Program-made: the position numbers and the translations under genes
Part shown: positions 1 to 8,166 of the stretch, piece by piece
Layout: the number at the start of each line of letters is the position of its first letter
How positions within the stretch are numbered: position 1 is the first letter of the stretch
The notes under the pieces: generated by a model
The model's input: the letters and a program-made list of their open reading frames with translations, nothing else
Told to the model about the DNA's origin: nothing
Databases searched by the model: none
From: Chrysiogenia bacterium
Lineage (GTDB): Bacteria > JAGRBM01
Length of the DNA stretch: 15,559 nucleotides
Assembly: GCA_020434085.1 (NCBI GenBank)
Contig: JAGRBM010000259.1
Location: 1-15,559, forward strand
Direction of reading: 5' to 3'

Positions 1-1
1 C

Positions 2-694
2 GCGCTTGCCGCCGCCGGCGCCAAGGTCGCCATCTTCGACATGGCCGTCGCCAAGGCCAGGCCCGTTGCCGATGAAATCGGTGGGATCGCCGTCCAGTGC
101 GATGTCTCCAGCGGCGAGAGCGCGGAAAAAGCCGTCGCCGAGGCGCGCGAGGCCCACGGCCCCTGCGGTATCGCGGTCAACTGCGCGGGCATCGGCATGG
201 CGATGAAGACGCTCAACAAGGAAAATCCCCACGCGCTGAACATCTTTGAGAAAGTCATCAGCGTGAACCTGATCGGCACTTTCAACATCCTGCGGCTCGC
301 CGCGGCCGACATGGCCACCCGCGAGCCCAATGACGAGGGCGAGCGCGGCGTGATCATCAACACCGCTTCCATCGCGGCCTTCGACGGCCAGATGGGACAG
401 GCCGCCTACGCCGCATCGAAGGCCGGCGTTGCCGGAATGACGCTTCCGGTGGCGCGCGATCTCTCGCGCTACGGCATTCGCGTGATGACCATCGCGCCGG
501 GCACCTTCGATACGCCCATGCTTGCACTGCTTCCCGAAAAGGCGCGTCAGAACCTGGCGGCGCAGGTCCCCTTCCCCTCGCGCCTTGGCCAGCCGAGCGA
601 CTACGCCCAGCTTGCGCTGGCGATCATCGACAATCCGATGCTCAACGGCGAGACGATCCGCATCGACGGCGCACTGCGGATGGGAATCAAGTAG
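2..694 (+). CDS. Short-chain dehydrogenase/reductase, HSD10-like (3-hydroxyacyl-CoA dehydrogenase type 2), 5' end missing
   Basis: The reading frame is open from the first bases of the window, so the start lies upstream; about 230 residues are visible, against roughly 255-260 for the family. The missing part would hold the first beta strand and the glycine-rich NAD-binding loop. Visible SDR landmarks are NCAG (the NNAG-type motif), the catalytic Ser in NTAS and the YAASK active-site Tyr/Lys. The segments [28 protein letters not shown] and [11 protein letters not shown] closely match what I remember of human HSD17B10 and bacterial 3-hydroxyacyl-CoA dehydrogenases. The likely reaction is NAD-dependent oxidation of 3-hydroxyacyl-CoA (fatty acid or branched-chain amino acid breakdown); a 3-hydroxy-2-methylbutyryl-CoA or steroid substrate is equally possible. 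The protein is cytosolic. Family assignment is strong, exact substrate is inference. No terminator-like hairpin with a T-run is visible after the stop. Confidence 0.9.
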   Translation, partial: ALAAAGAKVAIFDMAVAKARPVADEIGGIAVQCDVSSGESAEKAVAEAREAHGPCGIAVNCAGIGMAMKTLNKENPHALNIFEKVISVNLIGTFNILRLAAADMATREPNDEGERGVIINTASIAAFDGQMGQAAYAASKAGVAGMTLPVARDLSRYGIRVMTIAPGTFDTPMLALLPEKARQNLAAQVPFPSRLGQPSDYAQLALAIIDNPMLNGETIRIDGALRMGIK

Positions 695-890
695 CCCTCA
701 GCAGGCTCAGGCGTCGCCCCGGAAGTGCTTGCCCGGAATTGGCACCTGACCCCCGAACGCTCCATGCTCCCGGGCATCGCCTTCATCGAGCGTTTCTTGA
801 GCCGCCAAACTGCAAATCCAGTGGTTCTTGTTCACGCCGCCCATACAGTCAGGCTACAGTTACCCCTACCTTAAGGGGGCCGGGTTCTGG

Positions 891-2150
891 ATGAGAAACA
901 CTTCCACGCGACTGGCACTGGCGGCAACCTTTCTCCTCTGCGCGCTGAGCGCCTGTCCGAAAGACGCTGTTCCGCCGTCGGTACCCGACACCTTTGTGGG
1001 CTCCCACCCCACCGAAGAATATGTCAGCCCCGGCGTCGTCACCACCTGGGACCCGCTGCGCACCAACGATGGGCTCACCATCGTCGTCGATGCCACGCAG
1101 GACATCATGTTCGTGATCGACATGGACGGCGAAGTGATTCGCGCGTTCCCGGTTTGGGATGAGGAGTTCCCGGTCTTCGACTATGCCAAGCCCCTGGACG
1201 GGGGATTGCTGGCCACATATCCGCGCATTTCACCGGAACCCGACCTGGGGAATCCGCTCAACCGCCAGCGCAAGTTTTTCGTTCTTGATGTGACCGACGG
1301 CCAACAACTCTACGACTGGTTCGGTGCCCCGATCCTCCAGCTCATCCACCACGACTACCACCTGCTTGAAAACGGTAACTACCTGATTCTCGCTTCGCCC
1401 TATCCGTTCTCCCACTGGTCGAACATCAGCGTCGCCAATGTGCGCGACGACGTGATTTTCGAGCTCGATCCCATAACCGGCGAGATCGTGTGGTACTAGA
1501 GCACCGCCGCCCACTACGACCAGCTCCCGGCGACGCAGGACCAACGGGACTTCATCGTGGACCAGACACGCGAGGACATCTTTCATACAAACTCGATCCA
1601 CCCCCTGCCCGAAGCCGGCTACGACCTGGAGACGTTCCCGGAGTTCACGCCCGGCAACATTCTTGTGAGCGAGCGCGAATCGCACTTTGTCTTCATCATC
1701 GACCGCGTTACCGGCGACATTGTCTGGAGCCTTGACCATGACACGATCGGCAACCTCGGCCAGCACATGGCTCGCATGATTCCCACCGGCCTTCCCGGAT
1801 CGGGAAACATCCTGCTCTTCGACAATGGGTGTTGTTCTGGATGGCCACGTACCGATCGTGGTTATTCGCGTGTGCTGGAGATCGATCCGGTCACCCAGAG
1901 CATCGTGTGGAGCTACGACCCCATGGTTCCCTTCAATAGCCCGATCCGCAGCGGCGCCCAGCGCCTGGCCAACGGCAACACCCTCATCAGCGCCTCGCAG
2001 GAAAATCGCACCTTTGAAGTCGCTCCCAATGGCGACATCGTGTGGGAATTCGTACAAACTTCAACGGAAGGCCACTACCGTTGCCATCGCGTGGACTACG
2101 AATGGCTCAATGGGGGCGAAGCCGGGCCGGTGACGCCATCGCCATGGTGA
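891..2150 (+). pseudogene. Arylsulfotransferase-like beta-propeller lipoprotein, interrupted by an in-frame TAG
   Basis: The ATG at 891 follows AAGGGG (873-878) and begins a lipoprotein signal: basic start, hydrophobic stretch and lipobox LSAC with Cys22. The frame is open for 202 codons, meets TAG at 1497-1499, then continues without another stop for over 210 codons to TGA at 2148-2150. The protein is a clear paralogue of the next gene along its whole length: HHDYHLLENGNY, DIFHTNSIH, FTPGNILVSER, the GDIVW blade repeats, LFDNGCC and SGAQRLANGNTLISAS. At the stop the neighbour reads WSWSTAAH while this copy reads WY-stop-STAAH, so one TGG-to-TAG change explains the break. No frameshift or other lesion is seen, which points to a recent mutation, a sequencing error or readthrough. 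A GTG at 1557 could restart translation but has no visible ribosome binding site. The intact protein would be an envelope lipoprotein of the ASST fold; the substrate is unknown. Confidence 0.85.
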
Positions 2151-2173
2151 TTTCGGTTCTGCAGGAGACGGGA

Positions 2174-3418
2174 ATGAGCAGGTTGTTTCGTACATTTCTG
2201 ATTGCCGCAACTCTGCTGATCGGCACGCTGAGTGCCGGATGTGACAACACCAACAACGCGGCGCTCCTTCTTGCGCAGCAGCCCGATCCAATCGCCTGGT
2301 CGAGTCCGGGATCGGTGACCTCCTATGATCCGGCAAAGGCATGGCAGGGCATCACGTTGCTTCAGGATCAGTCCCAGTCACGCCTGTTCGCAATTGCGAT
2401 GAACGGCAACATCGTGGATGTGTGGGCGCCCTGGAGCGAGGAATTTTCGGCGCTGAGCTTTGCCAAACCCTATGAAGGCGGCATGTTCATGATGATGCCT
2501 GCGGTGGCACCGCCCATGCCAGGGAATTTCTTTCCCGCCAGGGAGGCGGCCCTGGTCAATCTCGATGGCACTCCCCTCTGGGAATGGTACGGGGCGCCCG
2601 GCCTTCAGATAATCCATCACGAGTTCACTCTGCTTGAAAACGGCAATGCTATGATTCTGGTTTCCCCCAAACCGGATGCCCACTTCCCGGACATCAGCCC
2701 CGAGGTCGTGCAGGACGACCTGCTTCTGGAAATCGACCCGACGACCGACGAGATCGTCTGGTCCTGGAGCACGGCGGCCCATTACTCCCAGCTTCCCTTT
2801 ACCGCGATGCAACGAACCCTGATGCTCGATCAAACCATCAAAGATGTCTTCCACACCAATGCGTTCCACGTGATTCCCGACAACGACATCGACCACGGCA
2901 TGTATCCCGAATTCACGCCCGGCAACATTCTGGTGAGCGAGCGGCAGACGAACTTCGTGTTCATCATTGACCGCGCCACCGGCGACATCGTCTGGAACCT
3001 CGATCACGACACGATCGGGAACATCGGCCAGCACATGATCCGCATGATCCCCAAGGGCCTTCCCGGCGCGGGCAACCTGCTTCTTTTTGACAACGGCTGC
3101 TGCGCGGGCCTGCCGGTGGCGTCACGAGGTACCTCACGCGTGCTGGAGATCGAGCCCGTCTCACAGGCCATCGTCTGGTCCTACGATCCGGGTGGTGAGT
3201 TTTACAGTGAGTATCGCAGCGGCGCCCAGCGCCTGCCCAACGGCAACACGCTCATCAGCGCCTCGCAGGATCAACGGATCTTCGAAGTGACGAGTGCGGG
3301 CGAAGTGGTGTGGGACTACCAGCAGACCGCCGCCAACGGGCACTACCGCGCCTACCGCGTGGATAGCGGCTGGCTCAGCGGCGGCGATACCGGACCGGTC
3401 ACGCCCTTTCCCTGGTAA
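2174..3418 (+). CDS. Arylsulfotransferase-like (ASST family) beta-propeller lipoprotein
   Basis: The start is ATG 2174, with AGGAG (2163-2167) six bases upstream; an in-frame upstream extension only re-reads the end of the preceding gene. The product is 414 residues with a lipoprotein signal ending LSAGC (Cys23; the -3 position is Ser, with Leu at -4, a slightly unusual lipobox). Repeated (G/D)-x-IVW motifs near 193-196, 271-274, 332-335 and 377-380 mark propeller blades. Conserved His sites include His148-His149 (IIHHE), His227 (VFHTN), His287 (GQHM) and His390 (GHYR). E. coli ASST transfers sulfate between phenols through a sulfated His; which of these His is equivalent needs a structural alignment. 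The Cys309-Cys310 pair (FDNGCC) is kept in both copies. The gene lies 23 bases after its interrupted paralogue, so the two were probably co-transcribed. It could instead be a non-catalytic propeller of the same family. Confidence 0.8.
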   Translation: MSRLFRTFLIAATLLIGTLSAGCDNTNNAALLLAQQPDPIAWSSPGSVTSYDPAKAWQGITLLQDQSQSRLFAIAMNGNIVDVWAPWSEEFSALSFAKPYEGGMFMMMPAVAPPMPGNFFPAREAALVNLDGTPLWEWYGAPGLQIIHHEFTLLENGNAMILVSPKPDAHFPDISPEVVQDDLLLEIDPTTDEIVWSWSTAAHYSQLPFTAMQRTLMLDQTIKDVFHTNAFHVIPDNDIDHGMYPEFTPGNILVSERQTNFVFIIDRATGDIVWNLDHDTIGNIGQHMIRMIPKGLPGAGNLLLFDNGCCAGLPVASRGTSRVLEIEPVSQAIVWSYDPGGEFYSEYRSGAQRLPNGNTLISASQDQRIFEVTSAGEVVWDYQQTAANGHYRAYRVDSGWLSGGDTGPVTPFPW

Positions 3419-3435
3419 GACTCAGAGAAGACAGA

Positions 3436-3879
3436 TCAAAGCGGTGGCGGCGGCCCAGGAATCGTGGAGCTGTGGTGGTTGAGGATCTCCCAGCCGTGCG
3501 GCGCCTTGGGATTGGGACGCAGCGTAATGGTAAAGCGCGCGGGAATTGTGCGCAGCTCGCCCTTGCTGTCGTTGTGCGTGAAGGTATAGACACCGCTCGT
3601 GCAGTAGCTCTCGACCACCTTGCGGATCTCGAGCTGGTTGAGCTCGGCCTTCAGGTTGGGAAGCGCCGTGAAGAACTTGAAGTAGTCGAGGATTCCCTCA
3701 CGGGTGGTACGCAGGGTCTCCGAAAACGTCGGCCAGAGCATCCCGTCCTCGGCATACAGGGCCGTGGGGCGCTCCGGGTCGTTGTGCGAGATCTCATCCA
3801 TCCAGAAGAGGATGAAGTCTTCGACTTCCTGTTTCGTATTGGCGGATACTTCGTACAATTTGTTTGCCTGGGCGCCCAT
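3436..3879 (-). CDS. NTF2-fold protein (CaMKII association domain / SnoaL-like)
   Basis: A 147-residue soluble protein. The ATG at 3879 has a near-perfect AGGAGGA six to seven bases upstream. The pattern of an N-terminal helix (EVEDFILFWMDEI), LYAEDGMLWPTFSETLRTT, then GILDYFKFF and strands ending GWEILNHHSS is typical of the DUF4440/CaMKII-association branch of the NTF2 superfamily. These form dimeric cone-shaped folds with a ligand pocket and are often of unknown function. The C terminus is a proline-rich tail (PGPPPPL). The gene is convergent with the sulfotransferase-like gene, whose stop lies 17 bases away, and no terminator hairpin is evident between them. No signal peptide is present, so it is probably cytosolic. 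No substrate can be assigned. Confidence 0.75.
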   Translation of the reverse strand: MGAQANKLYEVSANTKQEVEDFILFWMDEISHNDPERPTALYAEDGMLWPTFSETLRTTREGILDYFKFFTALPNLKAELNQLEIRKVVESYCTSGVYTFTHNDSKGELRTIPARFTITLRPNPKAPHGWEILNHHSSTIPGPPPPL

Positions 3880-4011
3880 GCGTCTTCCTCCTGAGCAGCG
3901 GCAATAACCTGCCCCAAGCAGGGCGCCGGGCGCAAGTGATTTCGTACGCGAAGGTGTATTTTTCGTGGCAGCGCATTACGCTTCGCACTTTTGAGCGCGG
4001 ATGCGAAAAAC

Positions 4012-4449
4012 TCAACGCGCCTTGAGTTTCTCCTCGATTCGCGGCCAGAGGGCGGCATCCACCGACCAGCGACCGGCCCCGGTAAGCAGCAATGTGAGGG
4101 CCGGCACCAGGTAGAGCAGCGCGAACTCTTTCTTGGCCCAGGGGTCGCCCCCATGCACCACGAGCACTGCCACCAGCATGGTAAATGCCAGCGGGATCGC
4201 CGCCAGCCGCGTGGCCGCGCCCAGCATGAGGAGCGCCGAGCAGCCCACCTCCGCCCCGATGGCCATTGCCAGCGCCAGCGAGGGGCTCATCCCGAACAGG
4301 CCGGGAAACTTCGGCACGACCTCGGAAAAATTCGCCAGCTTCCCCCAGCCGTGTCCGAACAGCATCATCGAGCCGATGCAAAGACGCAGCAGCAGCAGCC
4401 CGCCGTCGCGGGCCTTGTCCCTGAGTTCCTGTGAATACAACCAGTCCAT
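4012..4449 (-). CDS. DoxX family integral membrane protein
   Basis: A 145-residue protein with four predicted membrane segments (about residues 16-33, 56-78, 82-100 and 106-124). It has DoxX-family hallmarks: an early LLLRL…GxMMLFGHGWGK stretch, the PGLFG loop, and GAEVGCSALLMLGAATRLAA. I chose the ATG at 4449, which has a purine-rich GAGAGGGGGG about 10 bases upstream. A TTG at 4491 would add 14 residues but overlap the upstream gene's end. DoxX proteins are small membrane proteins linked in various bacteria to thiosulfate/quinone chemistry or oxidative-stress complexes; the role here is not shown by the sequence. It is the last gene of the leftward cluster, 28 bases after the stop of the hydrolase gene, so co-transcription is likely. 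The 132 bases after it, before the NTF2-fold gene start, hold no gene. Confidence 0.85.
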   Translation of the reverse strand: MDWLYSQELRDKARDGGLLLLRLCIGSMMLFGHGWGKLANFSEVVPKFPGLFGMSPSLALAMAIGAEVGCSALLMLGAATRLAAIPLAFTMLVAVLVVHGGDPWAKKEFALLYLVPALTLLLTGAGRWSVDAALWPRIEEKLKAR

Positions 4450-4477
4450 GGGCAGGCGCCCCCCTCTCTCGTTTTGC

Positions 4478-5446
4478 TCACGTGTGTGCAATGTGAAGCA
4501 CCGCTTCGCCGCGATGGACGAGCGGGTTGGTAGTCATTCCGATGATTCGTCCCGCACGACGCGCACGCATCACGGCCCGGCCCTCGCCGAACGCATCACG
4601 GATGCGACCGAGCGGCTGCCCCTCTTCGACCGGATCGCCCAGCCCCACCGTGAGACCGAGGATCCCGCTCGTGGAGGCGCGCGCCCAGTGGCTGCTGCGC
4701 GCGCGAAGCAGCGGGCCCTCCGGAGAAGGCACGTCGACACTGGTCATCTCCAGCGCGTGCAGCACGCGCAGCACACCGGCGACGCCCGCTTCGATGGCCT
4801 CCTCGTTGAAGCGCTGGGCTTCCCCCGCTTCATAGAGCAGTGTCGGAATTCCCTTGCGCGAGGCCGCCTGACGCAGCGACCCGTCGCGCTCGCCCGCGTG
4901 GAGCGTCACAATCGCGCCGAATGCCTCGGCCAGGCGGGAGGTTTCCTCATCATCGAGATTTGCGCGCACCTGCGGAAGATTGGTCCGGTTGTTTGAAGCG
5001 GTATGCAGATCGATGCCGAACTGCGAACGGCTGACCACCTCGCGCATGAACAGCGCCGCCAGGCGCGAGCCCAGCGACCCGCGCGGTGAGCCCGGGAACA
5101 TGCGGTTGAGATCCCGGCGATCGGGCAGGTAGCGCGTCTGCTCAATGAAACCAAAGACGTTGACGATGGGCGTCGCGAGAATCGTGCCGTTAATGGTCTT
5201 GGAGCTCACCTCTTCGAGCACGCGCCGGATGATCTCGACCCCGTTGAGTTCATCCCCATGAATCGCGGCGCTCAGCCAGCAGACGGGCCCCTCCGCGCTC
5301 CCGTGCACAACGGTGATCGGCAGCGAAAGCGGCGTCCCTGTCGGCAGACGCGCCACCGGCAGCTCGATGCGCTGGCGTTTTCCCGCACGCACCTGCGTAC
5401 CCGCAATGGTGAACGGTTCACGCGGTTTTTTGGGCGGTGGAGACAT
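4478..5446 (-). CDS. Succinylglutamate desuccinylase / aspartoacylase family zinc hydrolase
   Basis: A 322-residue member of the AstE/AspA (M14-like) family. The zinc motif is HGDE at residues 63-66, and the second zinc His is in DLHT (146-149). RDLNRMFPG (111-119) holds the substrate carboxylate-binding Asn-Arg pair, and Glu206 in LLYEAG is the probable catalytic Glu. These enzymes hydrolyse N-acyl amino acids or related amides. The C-terminal part (VGLGDPVEEGQPLGRI…) resembles the biotinyl/lipoyl-like beta domain seen in this family. No neighbouring arginine-catabolism genes support true AstE, so the substrate is open. The ATG at 5446 is used here; a GTG at 5467 would add seven residues, and neither has a strong ribosome binding site. 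It sits 54 bases after the DUF3299 gene and 28 bases before the DoxX start. Confidence 0.85.
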   Translation of the reverse strand: MSPPPKKPREPFTIAGTQVRAGKRQRIELPVARLPTGTPLSLPITVVHGSAEGPVCWLSAAIHGDELNGVEIIRRVLEEVSSKTINGTILATPIVNVFGFIEQTRYLPDRRDLNRMFPGSPRGSLGSRLAALFMREVVSRSQFGIDLHTASNNRTNLPQVRANLDDEETSRLAEAFGAIVTLHAGERDGSLRQAASRKGIPTLLYEAGEAQRFNEEAIEAGVAGVLRVLHALEMTSVDVPSPEGPLLRARSSHWARASTSGILGLTVGLGDPVEEGQPLGRIRDAFGEGRAVMRARRAGRIIGMTTNPLVHRGEAVLHIAHT

Positions 5447-5500
5447 CGGGATTGATCTTACCCGCACATTCGCATGCGATGCACGAACAAAGTGAGTGCG

Positions 5501-6205
5501 CTAGCGCTCAAACGGTCCTCTGAGCCGGTCGCACTCCATGCTGAAGACGCCGACCAGCCAGCCGTCCTCATCGGTCTCGGGACGAACCCGCAAGGTCCCG
5601 TAAGCGGTGACCCGCATGTCCTTGTAGAGCGTCGCGCGGCGCTCCTCGCCCATGTCGGCGATCACCCACTCATCGACGTCGGGTTTGACGCCCCAGCAGC
5701 AGGCCGCGCGGCTGGGCACCATTGCGAAGCGGCGCACCCCCTCCATCGAGGCATCGAGCGGAATCATGAAGCCCTCAACGGCGACTTTTTTGCCGTCAAA
5801 GGCGAGCAGTTCGTCGGGAACTTTGAGTTCATAGGACTGGGGCGCGTCGCTCTGTTGCATCTCGAAGACGCCCGCGCGCTGGGGCTTCTCCCACTCGAAG
5901 CCGGCGAGGTAGGGGATCGGCACGCTGAGATAGCCGTTCTTGTCGGGCGCGCCCGGCGCGCTGATGCTCGCCAGGTCGGGCGTGCGAAAATCCGCGGGGA
6001 CTTCCTCGCCGGGGCCGGGCCTGGGCGGCGCGTCGGCGGCGGGCTGAAGAAAAGCGCTCCCTCGCGGGATGGGGGCTGCCGGCGCTTCCATGAGGCGGCG
6101 TTCCTCGGCCATCTGCGCCTGGACGATCCACGTGACCAGTGCCGCACCCACCGCGCCCATGAGCGCGGGCTTGAGCCACCAGCCTTTTTTGGGAGTCTGT
6201 GTCAT
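5501..6205 (-). CDS. Membrane-anchored DUF3299 domain protein, exporter-associated
   Basis: A 234-residue protein. Residues 1-10 are basic/polar, followed by one hydrophobic segment (about 13-30), which reads as an uncleaved N-terminal anchor placing the rest in the periplasm. A Pro/Ala-rich linker (about 41-85) precedes the folded domain. The C-terminal part VAVEGFMIPLD…ACCWGVKPDVDEWV matches the DUF3299 signature: a beta-barrel-like domain with a Cys-Cys pair (169-170) and DEWV. A third Cys lies near the end (Cys225, in MECDR). The ATG at 6205 is five bases beyond the permease stop, with no good Shine-Dalgarno, suggesting translational coupling. DUF3299 genes recur beside FtsX-type ABC exporters, so an accessory role in the same envelope complex is likely. 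Biochemical function is unknown. Confidence 0.8.
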   Translation of the reverse strand: MTQTPKKGWWLKPALMGAVGAALVTWIVQAQMAEERRLMEAPAAPIPRGSAFLQPAADAPPRPGPGEEVPADFRTPDLASISAPGAPDKNGYLSVPIPYLAGFEWEKPQRAGVFEMQQSDAPQSYELKVPDELLAFDGKKVAVEGFMIPLDASMEGVRRFAMVPSRAACCWGVKPDVDEWVIADMGEERRATLYKDMRVTAYGTLRVRPETDEDGWLVGVFSMECDRLRGPFER

Positions 6206-6210
6206 GACAC

Positions 6211-7470
6211 TCAGGACACCGGCGTGAGGTTGCTCGCCACGTCCGTGCGATAGGCCTCATAGCCCGGCAGGAGACCGGCGAGCACGCCGAGCCCGGTGAA
6301 GCCCACCGGCACGAAGGCCAGCGCCGGGTGATAGCGGAAGATTTCGAGCACGACGCCGATCTGCTCGTGCATCAGGTTGCCCGCCAGCGTCACGATCACG
6401 AAGTAGACTCCGTAGCCCAGCACGCTGCCGAGCGCGGCGATGACGGTCGATTCGAGCACCAGCACCGAGAAGACCGTGCGCCGACGCGCCCCCAGCGCAC
6501 GCAAAATGGCGAAGTCCCGCCGTCGCTGGGTGAGCGAGCCGTAGAGGCTGGCAAGCACCGACGCGATGGCCACCAGCACGACCAGATAGGCGATGGCCTG
6601 CAACACCAGATGCGCCCAGCCGATTTTCTCGAAGAGATCGCTCATCACCGCGCCGATGGGCCAGGCCAGCGTCGCGGTCTTGCCCTGCAGGTTGATGGCC
6701 TGATCGAGCGCAAATCCGTATGAGGCCGAAGTGAATTTGATCAGCACGGAGCTCACTTCCTTGTGTTCCTCGGGGATGGGCTGCGTGGGATCTGGGACAA
6801 AGGTTTCACCGCTGCCGCGCAGCACGTGGCCGGTCATGCGGTAGACGCCCTCGATGGGAATCCAGATCACCCGATCGACCGGCGTGCCGGTGGCCTTGAA
6901 GATCCCGACCACCACATAGTCCTCGGCGTGGCGCTGGGCTTCGTCGAAGTGCAGGCCGTGGTAGGGCTCGAACTCCATGCCGATCTTGAGCCCGGTGCGC
7001 CGGGCGACCGTCTCGCCGATGACGGCCTCGCGTCGGCCCGGATCGAAGGGGCGCCCGCCCGGAAGCAGCTCCAGTGTCTTGCCCTCGGCCGGCTCGAACT
7101 TCGTAAAGATCTCATCAGTGGTGCCGACAATGCGGTGCCCCTGGTAGTTGTCGCCGACGGCGTAGGGAATCGCCAGCTCCACGCGCGGATCGTCCTTGAT
7201 GCGCTGGTAGATGCTCCAAGGAATGTTCCCCGCGGAAGTTTCGAGGTGAAAGACAGAATTGAGCACGAGCTGCAACTTCGAGCCGCGCGCGCCCAGCACC
7301 GCATCGAATGTCCCGGCACCAGAGGTGAAGGCGCGAAGCGCCTGCGCCTGAATCGAGAACACGGCCATGACGAGCCCGGCCGCCAGCGCAATCGAAGCGA
7401 TGGCCACGCCGCTGGAGACCTTGTGGCGGCGCAGGCTGCGCCCGACCAGAAAGCCGACGCCCACTCTCAC
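6211..7470 (-). CDS. FtsX/MacB-type ABC transporter permease
   Basis: A 419-residue permease with one membrane segment near the N terminus (about 21-43), a large periplasmic domain (about 44-284) and three C-terminal segments (about 285-310, 335-363, 380-402). This is the FtsX/LolC/MacB topology. RRRDFAILRALGARRR (316-331) is the cytoplasmic coupling segment typical of FtsX domains. The periplasmic part is MacB_PCD-like and contains a His/acid-rich stretch (EPYHGLHFDEAQRHAED, His171, His174, His181) that could bind metal; this is speculative. The start is GTG at 7470, overlapping the ATPase stop in a GTGA arrangement, which indicates tight coupling. Such exporters move lipoproteins, peptides or lipids out of the inner membrane, or drive envelope enzymes mechanically. 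No LolE-like second permease or MacA-like fusion protein is present in the window. Confidence 0.9.
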   Translation of the reverse strand: MRVGVGFLVGRSLRRHKVSSGVAIASIALAAGLVMAVFSIQAQALRAFTSGAGTFDAVLGARGSKLQLVLNSVFHLETSAGNIPWSIYQRIKDDPRVELAIPYAVGDNYQGHRIVGTTDEIFTKFEPAEGKTLELLPGGRPFDPGRREAVIGETVARRTGLKIGMEFEPYHGLHFDEAQRHAEDYVVVGIFKATGTPVDRVIWIPIEGVYRMTGHVLRGSGETFVPDPTQPIPEEHKEVSSVLIKFTSASYGFALDQAINLQGKTATLAWPIGAVMSDLFEKIGWAHLVLQAIAYLVVLVAIASVLASLYGSLTQRRRDFAILRALGARRRTVFSVLVLESTVIAALGSVLGYGVYFVIVTLAGNLMHEQIGVVLEIFRYHPALAFVPVGFTGLGVLAGLLPGYEAYRTDVASNLTPVS

Positions 7471-8159
7471 GCCACGCCCTCCAGATCGCTCACCGCGCGG
7501 TTGAGGCGCATGAGGTCCTCGCTACGCTCGAACTGCGCGGAGATGCGCTCGTCATGGGTTACCAGAAGCAGCGCCGCACCCTGCTCCCTACAGAGTTCGC
7601 GAATGAGCGCGAGCGATTCGCCCGCGTGATGGGGATCGAGATTGCCGGTGGGTTCATCGGCCAGGACGAGTTGTGGCGCCCCACAAAGTGCGCGCGCAAG
7701 CGCAACGCGCTGCTGCTGTCCGATGGAGAGCTGATTGGGAAAATAACCCGTGCGCCCGGCAAGCCCGACCCGGTCGAGCAGCTCGCGGGCGCGCGCTTCA
7801 TCACTGCCCGCCCCGAACGCCATACCCAGCATCACGTTCTCAACCGCGGTGAGCCCCTGCAGCAGATTGAAACTCTGAAAGACGTAACCGATGTGCTCGG
7901 CGCGATAGCGATCACGCGCGCTCTCGCCGAGCGCGGCGATGTCCGTGCCGGCAACGAGGATCTCGCCCTCGTCGGCCTGCACGATGCCCGAGATCAGATG
8001 CAGGAAGGTCGTCTTGCCGCAGCCGCTCGTGCCGCGCAGGGCCACCTGCTCGCCCGCGGCCAATTCGAATTTGCGCACATCGAGCACGCACTGCGAGTCC
8101 CCGGCGGGGTCGACGTAGCTCTTCTTGAGCTCCGCGATCTTGAGCGCCTGCACTGCCAT
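7467..8159 (-). CDS. ABC transporter ATP-binding protein (LolD/MacB type)
   Basis: A 230-residue cytoplasmic ATPase with the full set of ABC motifs. Walker A is GTSGCGKTT (43-51), the Q-loop is VFQSFNLL (93-100), Walker B is LVLADEPTGNLD (164-175) and the H-loop is THDE with His202. The signature is LSIGQQQR (144-151), with Ile in the second position where most members have Gly. The VFQSFNLL and DEPTGNLD combination is characteristic of the LolD/FtsE/MacB class, which partners FtsX-type permeases, and the next gene is exactly such a permease, overlapping by four bases. The ATG at 8159 lies seven bases after the stop of the dihydroorotase gene, so it is probably read from the same message. The transported substrate cannot be told from the ATPase. 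Confidence 0.93.
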   Translation of the reverse strand: MAVQALKIAELKKSYVDPAGDSQCVLDVRKFELAAGEQVALRGTSGCGKTTFLHLISGIVQADEGEILVAGTDIAALGESARDRYRAEHIGYVFQSFNLLQGLTAVENVMLGMAFGAGSDEARARELLDRVGLAGRTGYFPNQLSIGQQQRVALARALCGAPQLVLADEPTGNLDPHHAGESLALIRELCREQGAALLLVTHDERISAQFERSEDLMRLNRAVSDLEGVA

Positions 8160-8166
8160 TGTCGTT

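Noticed and set aside
1497-1499. TAG read as pyrrolysine
   Set aside because: The neighbour has Trp at this position, no Pyl machinery is visible, and the family is not a known pyrrolysine user.
1230-2057. Long minus-strand open frame opposite the first sulfotransferase-like gene
   Set aside because: It is a shadow of a GC-rich coding strand; the plus-strand product shows clear family motifs and paralogy, while the antisense product resembles nothing.
3880-4011. Possible terminator or small RNA between the DoxX and NTF2-fold genes
   Set aside because: TTCGCA and TGCGAA arms exist but the stem is short with a long loop and no convincing T-run on the correct side.
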